A stretch of DNA of 64,000 nucleotides, from contig DAOUMV010000013.1 in NCBI GenBank assembly GCA_034408935.1, positions 124,001 to 188,000 on the forward strand, read 5' to 3'. The notes under the pieces are model-generated. The model was not told where the DNA came from, made no database searches, and saw only the letters and a program-made list of their open reading frames with translations. This document shows positions 33,983 through 43,146 of the stretch, piece by piece. This DNA is from DAOUMF01 sp034408935. GTDB taxonomy: Bacteria > Chloroflexota > Dehalococcoidia > SM23-28-2 > RBG-16-64-32. The number at the start of each line of letters is the position of its first letter. Position 1 is the first letter of the stretch. Position numbers and translations under genes: made by a program.

Positions 33983-34909
33983 ATGGAGTTCTCTGAATAC
34001 CTGCGTCACCTCCGCGACCCGGCCACTCACCTGAGCGTGGCGGACCTGCAGCACCTGCACGACCTCAACTCGGAGCGGCTGGAGGCGCTGCGTTCGGCCT
34101 GGCCGGAGATGGACGCCGAGCGAAGGCAGCAGGTGGTCTCCCAGTTGATCGAGCTGGCGGAGGACAACGTGGAGCTCAACTTTGACGCCGTGTTCTTCAC
34201 GGCCCTGGACGACCCGGAGGCCGATATCCGGGCCGCCGCAGTGCGCGGCCTCTGGGAGTACGAAGGGCGCGATCTCATTGGTCGGCTGCTGCAACTCCTG
34301 GAGAAAGACGAAGTGCCGGAGGTACGGGCGGAGGCCGCGTTGGCCCTGGGCCGTTTCGTCCTGATGTTCGAGCTTGGGAAGCTGCGAGAGCAGCACTTCC
34401 GGAAGGTCGAGGAGGGGCTGCGGCGTAGCCTGGATGACGAACTGGAGGAGGAAGAGGTCCAGACGCGAGCTCTGGAGGCGATCGGCGCTTGCGGCCGCCC
34501 CTGGGTACAGGATGCGATCCTCCAGGCCTACGAGAGCGAGGCGCCCCGCCTCAGGGTGAGCGCCCTTCACGCCATGGGCCGCAGCTGCGAGCCGCGCTGG
34601 CTCCCCCCGTTGACCGAGGAGCTCAAGAGTGAACACCCCGAGATGCGCTACGAGGCCGCCGTGGCCCTGGGTTCCCTGGCCGATAGGCGAGCGGTCTCCC
34701 ACCTGGCCCCCCTGCTCTACGACCCCGACCCGGAGGTGAAGGTGGCGGCCATCGCCGCCCTGGGTCAGATCGGCGGCAGCGGCGTCAAATCGCTGCTGCG
34801 CCCCTTGCTCCACGCCCCATCGCCCAGCGTCCAAGAAGCCGCAGCCGCTGCCCTGGCCGAGGCGTCGTTCATGGAGGACCCACTTTCCATCGACTACGAG
34901 GTGACATGA
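33983..34909 (+). CDS. HEAT-repeat protein
   Basis: 308 residues of alpha-solenoid. About seven HEAT/PBS-lyase-type repeats with patterns such as DPEADIRAAAVRGLWEY, EVPEVRAEAALALGR, HPEMRYEAAVALGSL and DPEVKVAAIAALGQIG. Cytoplasmic scaffold; partner unknown. Overlaps the NUDIX start by 4 bp (ATGA), so it belongs to that small operon. Confidence 0.85.
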   Translation: MEFSEYLRHLRDPATHLSVADLQHLHDLNSERLEALRSAWPEMDAERRQQVVSQLIELAEDNVELNFDAVFFTALDDPEADIRAAAVRGLWEYEGRDLIGRLLQLLEKDEVPEVRAEAALALGRFVLMFELGKLREQHFRKVEEGLRRSLDDELEEEEVQTRALEAIGACGRPWVQDAILQAYESEAPRLRVSALHAMGRSCEPRWLPPLTEELKSEHPEMRYEAAVALGSLADRRAVSHLAPLLYDPDPEVKVAAIAALGQIGGSGVKSLLRPLLHAPSPSVQEAAAAALAEASFMEDPLSIDYEVT

Positions 34910-35355
34910 GAGCGCGAAAGTCACGCCGAATGCCCGTGGAGCGGGCCGTATCGGCCGGCGGCGTCGTCGTCAGGCAGGGAGCCGTGGGACCCGAGGTGGT
35001 CATCTGCGGCCGGGACTCCGACGGCGTATGGGGCCTCCCCAAGGGGACACCCGATGAAGGCGAGTCTCTGGAAGCGGCCGCCCTGCGCGAGGTGAGCGAG
35101 GAGACCGGCCTCAAGGTCGAGATCGTCAAGAAGATCGGTGTCGCCGAGTACTGGTTCACCCGCGAGGGCATCCGCTACCACAAGTGGGTACACCACTACT
35201 TGATGCGGGCCATCGGTGGCAGCACGGCTGATCATGACTTAGAGTATGACCGCGTGGAATGGTTTCCCATTGAAGAGACTATAGAGACGTTGACCTTCGA
35301 CAACGACAAGAAGATCGTCCAGCAGGCCAGGGCGGAGCTGGAGGAGGAGTTGTGA
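34906..35355 (+). CDS. NUDIX hydrolase
   Basis: 149 residues. Complete Nudix box GTPDEGESLEAAALREVSEE followed by TGLKV (G-x5-E-x7-REVxEExGx). The WGLPKG lead-in and small size resemble Ap4A or diadenosine-type hydrolases, but substrate is open. Coupled to both neighbours by 4-bp overlaps. Confidence 0.9.
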   Translation: MRARKSRRMPVERAVSAGGVVVRQGAVGPEVVICGRDSDGVWGLPKGTPDEGESLEAAALREVSEETGLKVEIVKKIGVAEYWFTREGIRYHKWVHHYLMRAIGGSTADHDLEYDRVEWFPIEETIETLTFDNDKKIVQQARAELEEEL

Positions 35356-35918
35356 GCGGGCTCCCCCGCGATGACGTCGTCGCCCGCGGCCGCAAGACGG
35401 TGGTGCGACGCAAACGCATGACCGATGCGGCAGACGAGTACGCCTGGCGCTGCGACGAGGAGCTGGCGCGCTTCGATGCCTCGCGCCCGGTGCACATGCC
35501 GTTCCCCCAATACCAGCGGAACTGGTCTTTCGACATGCGGTTCACCGACACCCCGGGGCGTTCGTTCGCCGTGGAGGACGAAACCGGGCGGCATATCGGC
35601 AACATCATGTACTACAACCACGATGCGGCCCGCCGGGAAGCCGAGTTGGGGATAAGCATCGGACTGCGGGACTGGTGGGCCCAGGGGTACGGCACCGACG
35701 CGGTAGCCGCCCTGATCGCCCATCTGTTCCGCACCACGGACCTCCAGCGGCTGTACCTGCACACCCTGGACTGGAACCGCCGCGCCCATCGCGCCTTCCA
35801 GAAGGTAGGCTTCACCGACTGCGGCAGCGCCTGGCGGGACGGTCACACGTTCATCGTCATGGAGGTCCGCCGCGAGTGGGTCACGGCGCCCACACCCGGG
35901 CGAGAGGTGCCGGCCTAG
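35352..35918 (+). CDS. RimJ/RimL-type GNAT acetyltransferase
   Basis: 188 residues. GNAT core with ELGISIGLRDWWAQGYGTDA (acetyl-CoA loop) and LHTLDWNRRAHRAFQKVGF. GTG start overlaps the NUDIX stop (GTGA). Resembles RimL-like protein or small-molecule acetyltransferases. Confidence 0.85.
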   Translation: MSGLPRDDVVARGRKTVVRRKRMTDAADEYAWRCDEELARFDASRPVHMPFPQYQRNWSFDMRFTDTPGRSFAVEDETGRHIGNIMYYNHDAARREAELGISIGLRDWWAQGYGTDAVAALIAHLFRTTDLQRLYLHTLDWNRRAHRAFQKVGFTDCGSAWRDGHTFIVMEVRREWVTAPTPGREVPA

Positions 35919-35933
35919 GCCCTAGGGCTGGTA

Positions 35934-36878
35934 CTAGCTCGCTGGGCGTCCAGGGATATCCAGGTCCGGCGGCGGTGGCGCCGGGTTCTCCACCCCGACC
36001 AGCAAGTGCGTGGGGACCAGCGTGAGCAGCTCCTCCACCTCCCACTTGCCATCCTTGCTGATCTGACGCACGGGGGTCTCCTCGGCCGCGAGGGAGACAT
36101 CGCCCCCGGCCACGTGGAATATCTTGCCGTTGATGTTCCAGGCTTCGTCGGTGCAGAGGTAGACGGTCATGGGAGCCACGTGCTCCGCGGTCGGCTCCAC
36201 CAGATGCTCGGGAGCGGTGGGGGCGATGCCCCGCTGGGCCCGCACCTGGCGGCCAGCCTCGGGTACGGAGGCGGTCATCCTCGTCTGGGCCACGGGGGCG
36301 ATGGCGTTGCAGGTGACTCCGTAGCGCCCCAGGTCCCGCGCTACCACACGGGTGAGCCCGGCGATGCCCGCCTTGGCGGCCCCGTAGTTGGCCTGGCCGG
36401 AGTTGCCGCGAAGACCGGAGATGGACGAGAAGTTCACGATGCGCCCATACCGCTGTTGGCGCATCAGCACCGACGCGGGCTTGATGGTGTTGTAGTGCCC
36501 CTTGAGGTGCACGGCGATGACCGCGTCCCACTCCTCCTCCGTCATGTTGAAGACCATGCGGTCGCGGAGGATGCCAGCCACGTTGATAAGGATGTCGATC
36601 CGCCCGAAGGCGTCCACGCACTGCTGGATCATGTTCTCGCCGCCAGCGATGTCGGCCACGCTGTCGTGGTTGGCCACGGCGGCGCCGCCAGCGGCCTTGA
36701 TCTCCTGCACGACCTGATCGGCGGGCCCAGCGTCAGTGCCGGTGCCGTCCATGTTCACGCCGGGGTCGTTGACCACCACGTTGGCGCCCTCCCTAGCGAG
36801 CAGGAGGGCCACCTCCCGGCCAATGCCACGGCCAGCGCCGGTGACTACCGCGTTGCGTCCCTTGAGCTTGTCTGTCAT
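35934..36878 (-). CDS. SDR-family dehydrogenase (MFE 3-hydroxyacyl-CoA dehydrogenase-like), paralogue 1
   Basis: 314 residues. TGAGRGIGRE cofactor motif, NVAGILRDRMVFNMTEEEWD (typical of the dehydrogenase unit of peroxisomal-type multifunctional enzyme), catalytic Ser in NFSSISG and YxxxK in NYGAAKAG. A ~65-residue C-terminal extension ends PAPPPPDLDIPGRP, shared with the neighbour at 36947. Last gene of the MaoC/SDR operon. Confidence 0.88.
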   Translation of the reverse strand: MTDKLKGRNAVVTGAGRGIGREVALLLAREGANVVVNDPGVNMDGTGTDAGPADQVVQEIKAAGGAAVANHDSVADIAGGENMIQQCVDAFGRIDILINVAGILRDRMVFNMTEEEWDAVIAVHLKGHYNTIKPASVLMRQQRYGRIVNFSSISGLRGNSGQANYGAAKAGIAGLTRVVARDLGRYGVTCNAIAPVAQTRMTASVPEAGRQVRAQRGIAPTAPEHLVEPTAEHVAPMTVYLCTDEAWNINGKIFHVAGGDVSLAAEETPVRQISKDGKWEVEELLTLVPTHLLVGVENPAPPPPDLDIPGRPAS

Positions 36879-36946
36879 CGTGAACTGCTCCTCTTCCGTG
36901 CCGCGCGCAGAGCCGAAGCCCCGCAGCCACCGCTAGTTGATCGCTC

Positions 36947-37894
36947 CTACTGGCTGGCCGCTTCCGGCTGCGGCTTGGGCCGGCCCGGTATCTCCAGGTT
37001 ATCCGGCGGCGGGGCCGGGTTGCGCGTTCCCTCCATCAACTGAGGCATCGTCTTGGAGAGCTCATCCAGCGTCCACATCCCCCTCTTGAAGATGGTGGTC
37101 GAAGGCAGGGGATGGTTGAGGAGGGCCACGGTGCCGCTGTAGACGAGAAACACCTGACCGTTGACGTTCCACGCTTCGTCGCAGGCCAGATAGCAGGTCA
37201 TGGGAGCGACGAACTCCGGCGCCAACTGCTCCAGCGGTTCCGTCGCCGGCGTAGCGACGCCGCTCCCCCGTCGCTGATCGGGGATGGTGGCGGTGAGGCG
37301 GGTCCAGGCGCGTGGGGCGATGCAGTTGCAGGTGACGCCGTAGCGCCCCAGGTCGCGGGCCACCACGCGCGTGAGGCCAGCGATGCCCGACTTGGCGGCG
37401 CCGTAGTTGGCTTGCCCAGCGTTGCCCCAGAGGCCGGACTCCGACGAGAAGTTGATGATGCGCCCGTACCGCTGCTGCCGCATCAGCACAGCGGCGGGCT
37501 TGGTGCAGGCAAAGTGGCCCTTGAGGTGGACCGCAATGACGTCGTCCCACTCCTCCTCCATCATGTTGAAGATCATGCGGTCGCGCAGGATACCGGCGTT
37601 GTTTACCAGGATGTCCAGCCGGCCGAAGCTGTCCAGGGCGGTCTGGATGATGCTCTCGCCTCCCTGCATCGTGGCCACGGAGTCGTAGTTGGCCACGGCG
37701 GTCAGGCGTTTGTCCTTAATCTCGGCGACCACCTGATCGGCGGGGCCGTCATCGTGGCCGGCCCCATCGGGTCCGACGCCGGCATCATTGACGACGACCT
37801 GCGCTCCCTCTTCGGCCACCTGGACGGCGATACCCCTACCGATGCCGCGGCCGGCGCCGGTGACGATGGCCACCTTTCCTTCTAGCACTCCCAT
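36947..37894 (-). CDS. SDR-family dehydrogenase (MFE-like), paralogue 2
   Basis: 315 residues, clearly homologous to the next gene over its length: TGAGRGIGRGIAV, NNAGILRDRMIFNMMEEEWD, NFSSESGLWGNAGQ, NYGAAKSGIAGLTR, and a C-terminal NPAPPPDNLEIPGRP. The AAPRAWTRLT region differs, so the pair probably acts on different substrates. AAGGAGG before ATG. Confidence 0.88.
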   Translation of the reverse strand: MGVLEGKVAIVTGAGRGIGRGIAVQVAEEGAQVVVNDAGVGPDGAGHDDGPADQVVAEIKDKRLTAVANYDSVATMQGGESIIQTALDSFGRLDILVNNAGILRDRMIFNMMEEEWDDVIAVHLKGHFACTKPAAVLMRQQRYGRIINFSSESGLWGNAGQANYGAAKSGIAGLTRVVARDLGRYGVTCNCIAPRAWTRLTATIPDQRRGSGVATPATEPLEQLAPEFVAPMTCYLACDEAWNVNGQVFLVYSGTVALLNHPLPSTTIFKRGMWTLDELSKTMPQLMEGTRNPAPPPDNLEIPGRPKPQPEAASQ

Positions 37895-37983
37895 GGGCGC
37901 CTCCTTGCGCTATCCGTACCCCGGAAGGACTGGCTTCAGCCTGTCGCAGTCGGGCTGAAGCCCGACCTTCGGCTTCGAGGCCT

Positions 37984-38415
37984 CTAATCTCCTCGCGCTG
38001 GCAGCGTCACCGTGGCCGTTCCGGGAGTCGTCTTCTGCCCGTCCGGCGTCTCCGTCCACACCTCCAGATCGACGAGGTTTTCACCGTTCTCGGTGCGCTT
38101 GCCGGTGACCACGCCCTTGCAGATGACATCCTTGTCCACCATGTCCATGCCGCGGTACTGGCAGGCCACCCGCTTCACCTGCCCCCCATCGCCGACCCAT
38201 TCGTGGAGCATCCGCCCGAGGAGGGCGTGCTTGAGGGCGCCGTGGACTATACGGTCGGGCAGGCCGGTGCCCTGGGCGAAGTCCTTATCGTAGTGGATCT
38301 GGTAGAAGTCGCCGGAGCCGGCAGCCCAGTACACGAGTCGCTGGGAGTCGTAGTGCTGGGTGAGAGGAGTGACCTCCTGTCCTTCGCTGATGTCCTCGAA
38401 GTAGGGCTGTGCCAT
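37984..38415 (-). CDS. MaoC-like enoyl-CoA hydratase
   Basis: 143 residues of a hot-dog fold. YFEDISEGQEV at the start and the hydratase dyad region SGDFYQIHYDKDFA (Asp and His) with RIVHGALKHAL. Pairs with the upstream MaoC-N gene, probably as a heteromeric 2-enoyl-CoA hydratase. GGAGGAG before ATG. Confidence 0.88.
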   Translation of the reverse strand: MAQPYFEDISEGQEVTPLTQHYDSQRLVYWAAGSGDFYQIHYDKDFAQGTGLPDRIVHGALKHALLGRMLHEWVGDGGQVKRVACQYRGMDMVDKDVICKGVVTGKRTENGENLVDLEVWTETPDGQKTTPGTATVTLPARGD

Positions 38416-38512
38416 CGTGTTCTCCTCCAGGCAGGGCTGGGGCCCTGCCCTACTGCTGGCTACAAGCCCGCGTCAGTAGAGCAGGGTTGAAGCCCAGCAG
38501 CTACATCTTGCC

Positions 38513-38992
38513 TCAGTACTGGATACCGGTGCCGCGCATGCTGGCGACGATCTTGCCGTCCTGGTTGCGGAAGGTGAACTCGGTCACGGTGATGAGCATG
38601 GGGCCCAGTCTGCTCTGGCGCTCGCTGATGTCCACGAGCTTGCTGGTGGCGGTGAGGACATCGCCGGCGCAGACGCTGTCGAAGTACTCGATGTCCGTGC
38701 CGCCGTTGAGTACGCGCTTGAACGGCGTGTCGGTGCGGAAGTAGCCGCCGAGCCGCTGGGGCGCATTGGGGTTGAATATCGGGTGGCCCAAGAAGGCGAA
38801 GGGAACCGGGATGCTGCGATACCCCTTGCTCCTGGCGTACTCCTCGTCGTAGTAGACGGGGTCGGTGTAGCCGACGGAGCGGGCGAACATGCGGCAGGCG
38901 GTCTTGTCGACCTCGAGTGTTACGGGTTCGGACTCCTTGCCGATGTCGGCGCGCATGGCATCGGTGATAACCGATGGCTGGGGCTCGGCCAT
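38513..38992 (-). CDS. MaoC N-terminal (FAS1-like dehydratase) domain protein
   Basis: 159 residues. MFARSVGYTDPVYYDEEYAR, PVPFAFLGHPIF, VLNGGTDIEYFDSVCAGDVL and TVTEFTFRNQDGKIVAS fit the MaoC_dehydrat_N family, which is usually non-catalytic and forms a dimer with a catalytic MaoC partner. First gene of the four-gene unit; AAGGAGG before ATG. Confidence 0.88.
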   Translation of the reverse strand: MAEPQPSVITDAMRADIGKESEPVTLEVDKTACRMFARSVGYTDPVYYDEEYARSKGYRSIPVPFAFLGHPIFNPNAPQRLGGYFRTDTPFKRVLNGGTDIEYFDSVCAGDVLTATSKLVDISERQSRLGPMLITVTEFTFRNQDGKIVASMRGTGIQY

Positions 38993-39065
38993 AGGGCGCC
39001 TCCTTGGACGAGGTGACCATCCCTGACGTTTGCGTCAGGGAGCATACATCAGGCCCCCACTGGTG

Positions 39066-39497
39066 TCAAACCTGGGTCTCGTCGTACTCCCAGACGTCGC
39101 CGTCGCCGTCCCGACCGGGGAGCTGAGGCTCCTCCAGATCCACCACATCGCGGGCGAAGGCGAAGGCCAGGCCGAGGGCGTAGGCGGTGAGCATGAGGGA
39201 GCGCAGGAGGACACCGGCGCCGGTCAGGGCAAGCAGGGCGCCGCCCACAGCGGGCCTCTGGCGGAAGCGGGAGAGGCCGCGCGACCCGGCTCCGGGCTGC
39301 TCTTCGGCCCCCTGGCCACGCAGGAGGACCGCCGCGCCGCCCGCGACCAGGGCCAGACCGAGGATTCGCCCGCGGCCGATGGGCATCCTGGGGATGCGCT
39401 GCCGCCGCTCGAAGGAGACGACGGCGGAGGGCACAGTGAACAGCCAGACGCGGGCAGCTAGGCGTCGGGGAATGGCTAAGCGCTGAAGGAACTCCAT
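39066..39497 (-). CDS. Small membrane protein of unknown function
   Basis: 143 residues. A basic N-terminal third, a hydrophobic segment at about 47-63 (ILGLALVAGGAAVLLRG) and a longer one at about 85-115, then an acidic tail ending WEYDETQV. No family recognised. Between the MaoC-N gene and the PHP gene, same strand. Confidence 0.6.
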   Translation of the reverse strand: MEFLQRLAIPRRLAARVWLFTVPSAVVSFERRQRIPRMPIGRGRILGLALVAGGAAVLLRGQGAEEQPGAGSRGLSRFRQRPAVGGALLALTGAGVLLRSLMLTAYALGLAFAFARDVVDLEEPQLPGRDGDGDVWEYDETQV

Positions 39498-39663
39498 ACT
39501 CGCGGCGAATTATGAGCCGGGATGGAGGGCTAGCGCAAGCCTGCGGTGCCACACCCCCACCCCGATGTTGTTCGTCCCGCCTGACCCGCCATCCGACCAC
39601 CATCCAGGCGATGCCACCACAGCCCACGCAGAGGTGGCCCCAGCCAACGGCGGGCGGTGCTGG

Positions 39664-40317
39664 CTACCAGGAAGAGAGCGGGCGAAAGCGACCGGCCTTG
39701 AGTTCCGCGATGAGGTCCGAGAGGTCGGTGATGGGTCGCTCGAACTCTGTGGCGCAGCGGCCGAGATCGTCCCGCTCGTGGGCGTCGCTCCCCCCCACGG
39801 CGGGCAGGCCGAGGCGGCGGCATAGCTCCTGCGAGAAGTCGTTCTCCCGCTGGCTGCTGCGGCCGTTGATGGTCTCCACGGCGCAAACATGTCGATAGGC
39901 GGGCCTGGCGGCGGCCCGCTCCAGCGCCTCGCTCCAGTCGGACGCCTCATCGGCGTTCTGGTCCAGGCGCAGCTTGAAGGGAATCTGCCGGCGATAGGGG
40001 TGAGCGGCGATGAGGACGCCGCCGGCCTCATCCACGTGGCGGGCCAACTCGGCGACCCGATGCATGCCGTAGATGTAGCGGTCGATACCGAATGCGATGA
40101 TGTGACCGTCCTCCGTATTGACCTCGATGCCGGGGATGACGGTGAAGGCGTGGCGCCGAGCGAGGTCGTGCACCTTCTCGGGCTCCCAGGTGAAGTCGTG
40201 CTCGGTAAGGCACACGGCGTCCAGGCCCGCCGCCTTGGCGGCATCGATGAGCTCGTCAGGGGAAAGGAGGCTATCGTGAGAGAGGGGACGGGTGTGGGTA
40301 TGCAGGTCGACGAGCAT
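39664..40317 (-). CDS. PHP-domain phosphoesterase
   Basis: 217 residues. Metal-binding motifs of the PHP fold in order: DLHTHT, LTEHDF, PGIEVNTEDGH, IAAHPYRR, GSDAHE. Similar to histidinol-phosphatase-like and nucleoside-phosphate PHP enzymes; substrate open. ATG at 40317 follows an 18-nt gap from a purine-rich stretch; no strong ribosome site seen. Confidence 0.9.
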   Translation of the reverse strand: MLVDLHTHTRPLSHDSLLSPDELIDAAKAAGLDAVCLTEHDFTWEPEKVHDLARRHAFTVIPGIEVNTEDGHIIAFGIDRYIYGMHRVAELARHVDEAGGVLIAAHPYRRQIPFKLRLDQNADEASDWSEALERAAARPAYRHVCAVETINGRSSQRENDFSQELCRRLGLPAVGGSDAHERDDLGRCATEFERPITDLSDLIAELKAGRFRPLSSW

Positions 40318-40362
40318 GCGGGATACAGTCTACCATCCCGCAGCCGGGGCCGATGGGAGTTC

Positions 40363-40845
40363 CTACCACACCAGCTCCATCTCCGAAACGGCGGACGTGC
40401 GGCTGCCAGCGGATCTGGGAACGAATCCAGCCTTCTCGTAGATCGACCTGGCGACCGGGGTTGCGTGAAGCCAGACACGCCGGGCGTCGGTGCCTTTGGC
40501 GAAGTCAATGATCTCGTCCAGCAGCACGGCGGCGATTCCCCGGCCGCGGCACTCGGGAATCGTGTACATGTTCAGGACGTACCCCTCTACACCCGACAGG
40601 TTGTCGGCAAGAGGCGGCCGTTCGGTGATCACCAGCCCGCTGATCCCCACTATCTCGTCATCCACCTCCGCGACCCAGGCCGCGAACTCGCCCTTCGGCA
40701 TCTTGTCGGCAAGATAGCGTCGGGTCGCCTCCGCCAGCCGAGCGGCGGGAGCGTCCCGCCTAAGGTTGCCCACCTCACGAAGCAGCTCGAGGCGCAGCTT
40801 GACTACTGCGTCCAGGTCATCGAGGTCTGCTCTACGTATTAGCAT
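40363..40845 (-). CDS. GNAT-family N-acetyltransferase
   Basis: 160 residues. IRRADLDDLDAVVKLRLELL start, YVLNMYTIPECRGRGIAAVL (acetyl-CoA loop R-G-R-G-I-A) and ARSIYEKAGFVPR. ATG 40845 chosen over TTG 40851 because of GAGGTG 10 nt upstream. Substrate unknown. Confidence 0.88.
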   Translation of the reverse strand: MLIRRADLDDLDAVVKLRLELLREVGNLRRDAPAARLAEATRRYLADKMPKGEFAAWVAEVDDEIVGISGLVITERPPLADNLSGVEGYVLNMYTIPECRGRGIAAVLLDEIIDFAKGTDARRVWLHATPVARSIYEKAGFVPRSAGSRTSAVSEMELVW

Positions 40846-40937
40846 TGCCAATTCCCACCTCGGCGCACTAGTCGGCGAAGGAGCTCCAGTGCGTCAGCAA
40901 TACTAACGCGCCAGCCGACGGGACGGTGCCGCCTCTG

Positions 40938-40966
40938 TTGTTCCACTCATAGGCCTGTGCTATACT
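40938..40966 (+). promoter_or_regulatory. Promoter of the nuo operon
   Basis: TTGTTC, 17-bp spacer, TATACT with TGC extension; 45 bp before the nuoA ATG. Confidence 0.65.
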
Positions 40967-41011
40967 CGGCGCCGAGCCGGCAAGCGATAAAATTCACAAT
41001 CTTCGCTCCAT

Positions 41012-41383
41012 ATGCTTTATGACTGGGGACACGTAGGCTTTCTCCTTCTTCTCGCTCTTCTCTTTCCGGTGGGAGGGATCGCCACCTCCTGGGCGCTAGG
41101 CTTGCTCAAGATCCGGCCCCAAGCCCCCGACCCCATCAAGGAAGACACCTTCGAGTGCGGGGTAGAGACGGAGGGCACCGCCTGGGTTCAGTTCAACTTC
41201 CGCTACTACTACTACGCCCTCCTGTTCGTCATCTTCGATGTCGAGGCCGTGTTCCTCTACCCCTGGGCGGTCTCCTTCGAGAGGGTGGCTGTCGCCGGCT
41301 TCGTTGAGGTGCTCACCTTCCTCGTGATCCTTCTCATCGGGCTGGCCTACGCCTGGCGCAAGAACGCTCTGGAATGGACGTAA
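41012..41383 (+). CDS. nuoA: NADH-quinone oxidoreductase subunit A
   Basis: 123 residues, three membrane helices. The conserved loop DTFECGVETEG, then FNFRYYYYALLFVIFDVEAV with the FDVE acidic pair. Part of the membrane arm at the quinone site of complex I. No clear ribosome site. Next gene is nuoC, not nuoB. Confidence 0.95.
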   Translation: MLYDWGHVGFLLLLALLFPVGGIATSWALGLLKIRPQAPDPIKEDTFECGVETEGTAWVQFNFRYYYYALLFVIFDVEAVFLYPWAVSFERVAVAGFVEVLTFLVILLIGLAYAWRKNALEWT

Positions 41384-41485
41384 CGTGAGACCGCACCCTG
41401 AGGCTTGCCTGGCGGTAGGCAGGGAATGCGGCGTGAGGATACGCGGCTCGGCGGCGCTGCATCTACGATGCGAGGGTGCCGCCGT

Positions 41486-42001
41486 ATGACCCGCGTCCTC
41501 ACCGGACTCGACCTGGGACAGCGCATCCAGCAGAAGTTCCCCGACGCCGTCGCCGACGCCACGCCCGAGTGGGCGGAGGTCGAGGCGGACAGTCTGGTGG
41601 AGGTCTGCACCTTCCTGCGAGATGACCCGGAGATGGACTTCGGGTATCTCACCTCGCTCACCGGCGTCGACCGGCTGGACCATTTCGAGGTGGTGTACCA
41701 CCTCGTGTCGATAGGCCGAAACCAGGCTTCCACCCTCAAGACCTGCTGCGACGACCACGACAACCCGGAGGTCCCTTCCGTGGCCTCAGTCTGGCGCGGC
41801 GCTCACCTCCAGGAGCGGGAGACGTTCGATCTGATGGGGATTCGCTTCCGGGGTCACCCCGACCTGCGGCGCGTCTTCCTTTGGGAAGGCTTCCCCGGAC
41901 ATCCCCTGCGCAAGGACTGGCTCAACTTCCCCGGCGGCCAGATGGCCGGCCTGGAGCGCTTCCCGGGCGAGCCCGGCGGAAAGCTGGAGGGGCGAGGCTA
42001 G
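41486..42001 (+). CDS. nuoC: NADH-quinone oxidoreductase subunit C
   Basis: 171 residues from ATG 41486 (GAGGGTG 7 nt upstream). The 30-kDa subunit signature HLQERETFDLMGIRFRGHPD, then GFPGHPLRKDW. Peripheral-arm subunit near the quinone cavity. Separate from NuoD, unlike NuoCD fusions. Confidence 0.95.
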   Translation: MTRVLTGLDLGQRIQQKFPDAVADATPEWAEVEADSLVEVCTFLRDDPEMDFGYLTSLTGVDRLDHFEVVYHLVSIGRNQASTLKTCCDDHDNPEVPSVASVWRGAHLQERETFDLMGIRFRGHPDLRRVFLWEGFPGHPLRKDWLNFPGGQMAGLERFPGEPGGKLEGRG

Positions 42002-42003
42002 CC

Positions 42004-43146
42004 GTGGCGATGAAGACGGAGCCGTACGTCGTCAACTTCGGGCCGCAGCACCCCAGCACCCACGGCGTGTTCCGGATGCGCCTCACCCTGGACGGCGAGC
42101 GCATCACCGACGTCGACATGGTGGTGGGCTACCTGCACCGCAGCATGGAGAAGCTGGCCGAGGAGCGCAGCTTCACCCAGAACATCCCCTTCACGGACCG
42201 CACCGACTACATCTCCGCCATGACCGGCAACCTGGCCTACGTGCAGGCGGTGGAGAAGCTCTGCGGCATCGAGCCGCCGGAGCGGGCGAAGTGGCTCCGC
42301 GTCGTCATGTCGGAGCTGCAGCGATTCGTCAGCCACTCCATGGCGGTGGGCTTCTTCGCGAACGACTGTGGCGCCTGGCAGACGCCGATCATGCACACGC
42401 TGCGCGAGCGGGAGAAGGTTCTGGACCTGTTCGAGATGGCCTGCGGCGCCCGCCTGACCACCAACTACATGCGCATCGGTGGCCTGTCCAGGGACATTCC
42501 GCCCGAGTTCATGCCCGCCGCCCACGCGCTTATCGCCGAGCTGCCCAAGCGCATGGACGAGTACGAGGGGCTGCTCCTGGAGAACGAGATCCTGGTCGGC
42601 CGCTCGCGAGGGATAGGCGTCCTGCCGGCGGATCTGGCCATCGCCTCCTCGGTGAGCGGGCCGATGCTGCGGGGCAGCGGCGTGGCCTGGGACATCCGCA
42701 AGGCGGACCCCTACGCCGCTTACGACAAGGTGGAGTTCGATATCTGCGTGGGCACGAACGGGGACGCCTACGACCGCTTTCTGGTGCGGCTGGCCGAGAT
42801 GCGGCAGAGCATCCGCATCCTGGAGCAGGCGCTGGACATGATCCCCGCCGGCCCGGTGCACTCAAAGATCGCGACAGCCACGGTCCAACCGGGAGCCATC
42901 GCCTCGGCGCCGCTGGCGCTGCGACCTCCAGCGGGCGAGGCGTACGGCCGCATCGAGTCTCCGCGCGGGGAGCTGGGGTTCTACGTGGTGAGCGACGGCG
43001 GGCCCGCACCCTACCGTTTCCACATTCGCTCGCCCTCCTACATCAACCTGACGCCGCTCAAGGAGATGATGGTGGGGATGACGGTGGCCGATGCGGTGGT
43101 GATCCTGGGCAGCGTCGATATCGTCCTGGGCGAGGTGGACCGCTGA
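42004..43146 (+). CDS. nuoD: NADH-quinone oxidoreductase subunit D
   Basis: About 380 residues. NFGPQHPSTHGVFRMRLTLD (quinone-site HxxTH loop), GYLHRSMEKLAE, NYMRIGGLSRDIP and a C-terminal LGSVDIVLGEVDR. Start GTG 42004 (GAGG 6 nt upstream) or ATG 42010. Overlaps nuoH by 1 bp. Confidence 0.96.
   Translation: MAMKTEPYVVNFGPQHPSTHGVFRMRLTLDGERITDVDMVVGYLHRSMEKLAEERSFTQNIPFTDRTDYISAMTGNLAYVQAVEKLCGIEPPERAKWLRVVMSELQRFVSHSMAVGFFANDCGAWQTPIMHTLREREKVLDLFEMACGARLTTNYMRIGGLSRDIPPEFMPAAHALIAELPKRMDEYEGLLLENEILVGRSRGIGVLPADLAIASSVSGPMLRGSGVAWDIRKADPYAAYDKVEFDICVGTNGDAYDRFLVRLAEMRQSIRILEQALDMIPAGPVHSKIATATVQPGAIASAPLALRPPAGEAYGRIESPRGELGFYVVSDGGPAPYRFHIRSPSYINLTPLKEMMVGMTVADAVVILGSVDIVLGEVDR

Noticed and set aside
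42291..43145. Upstream extension of the nuoH frame
   Set aside because: It overlaps all of the nuoD 3' half and is Arg/Gly-rich; nuoH begins at the ATG overlapping the nuoD stop.
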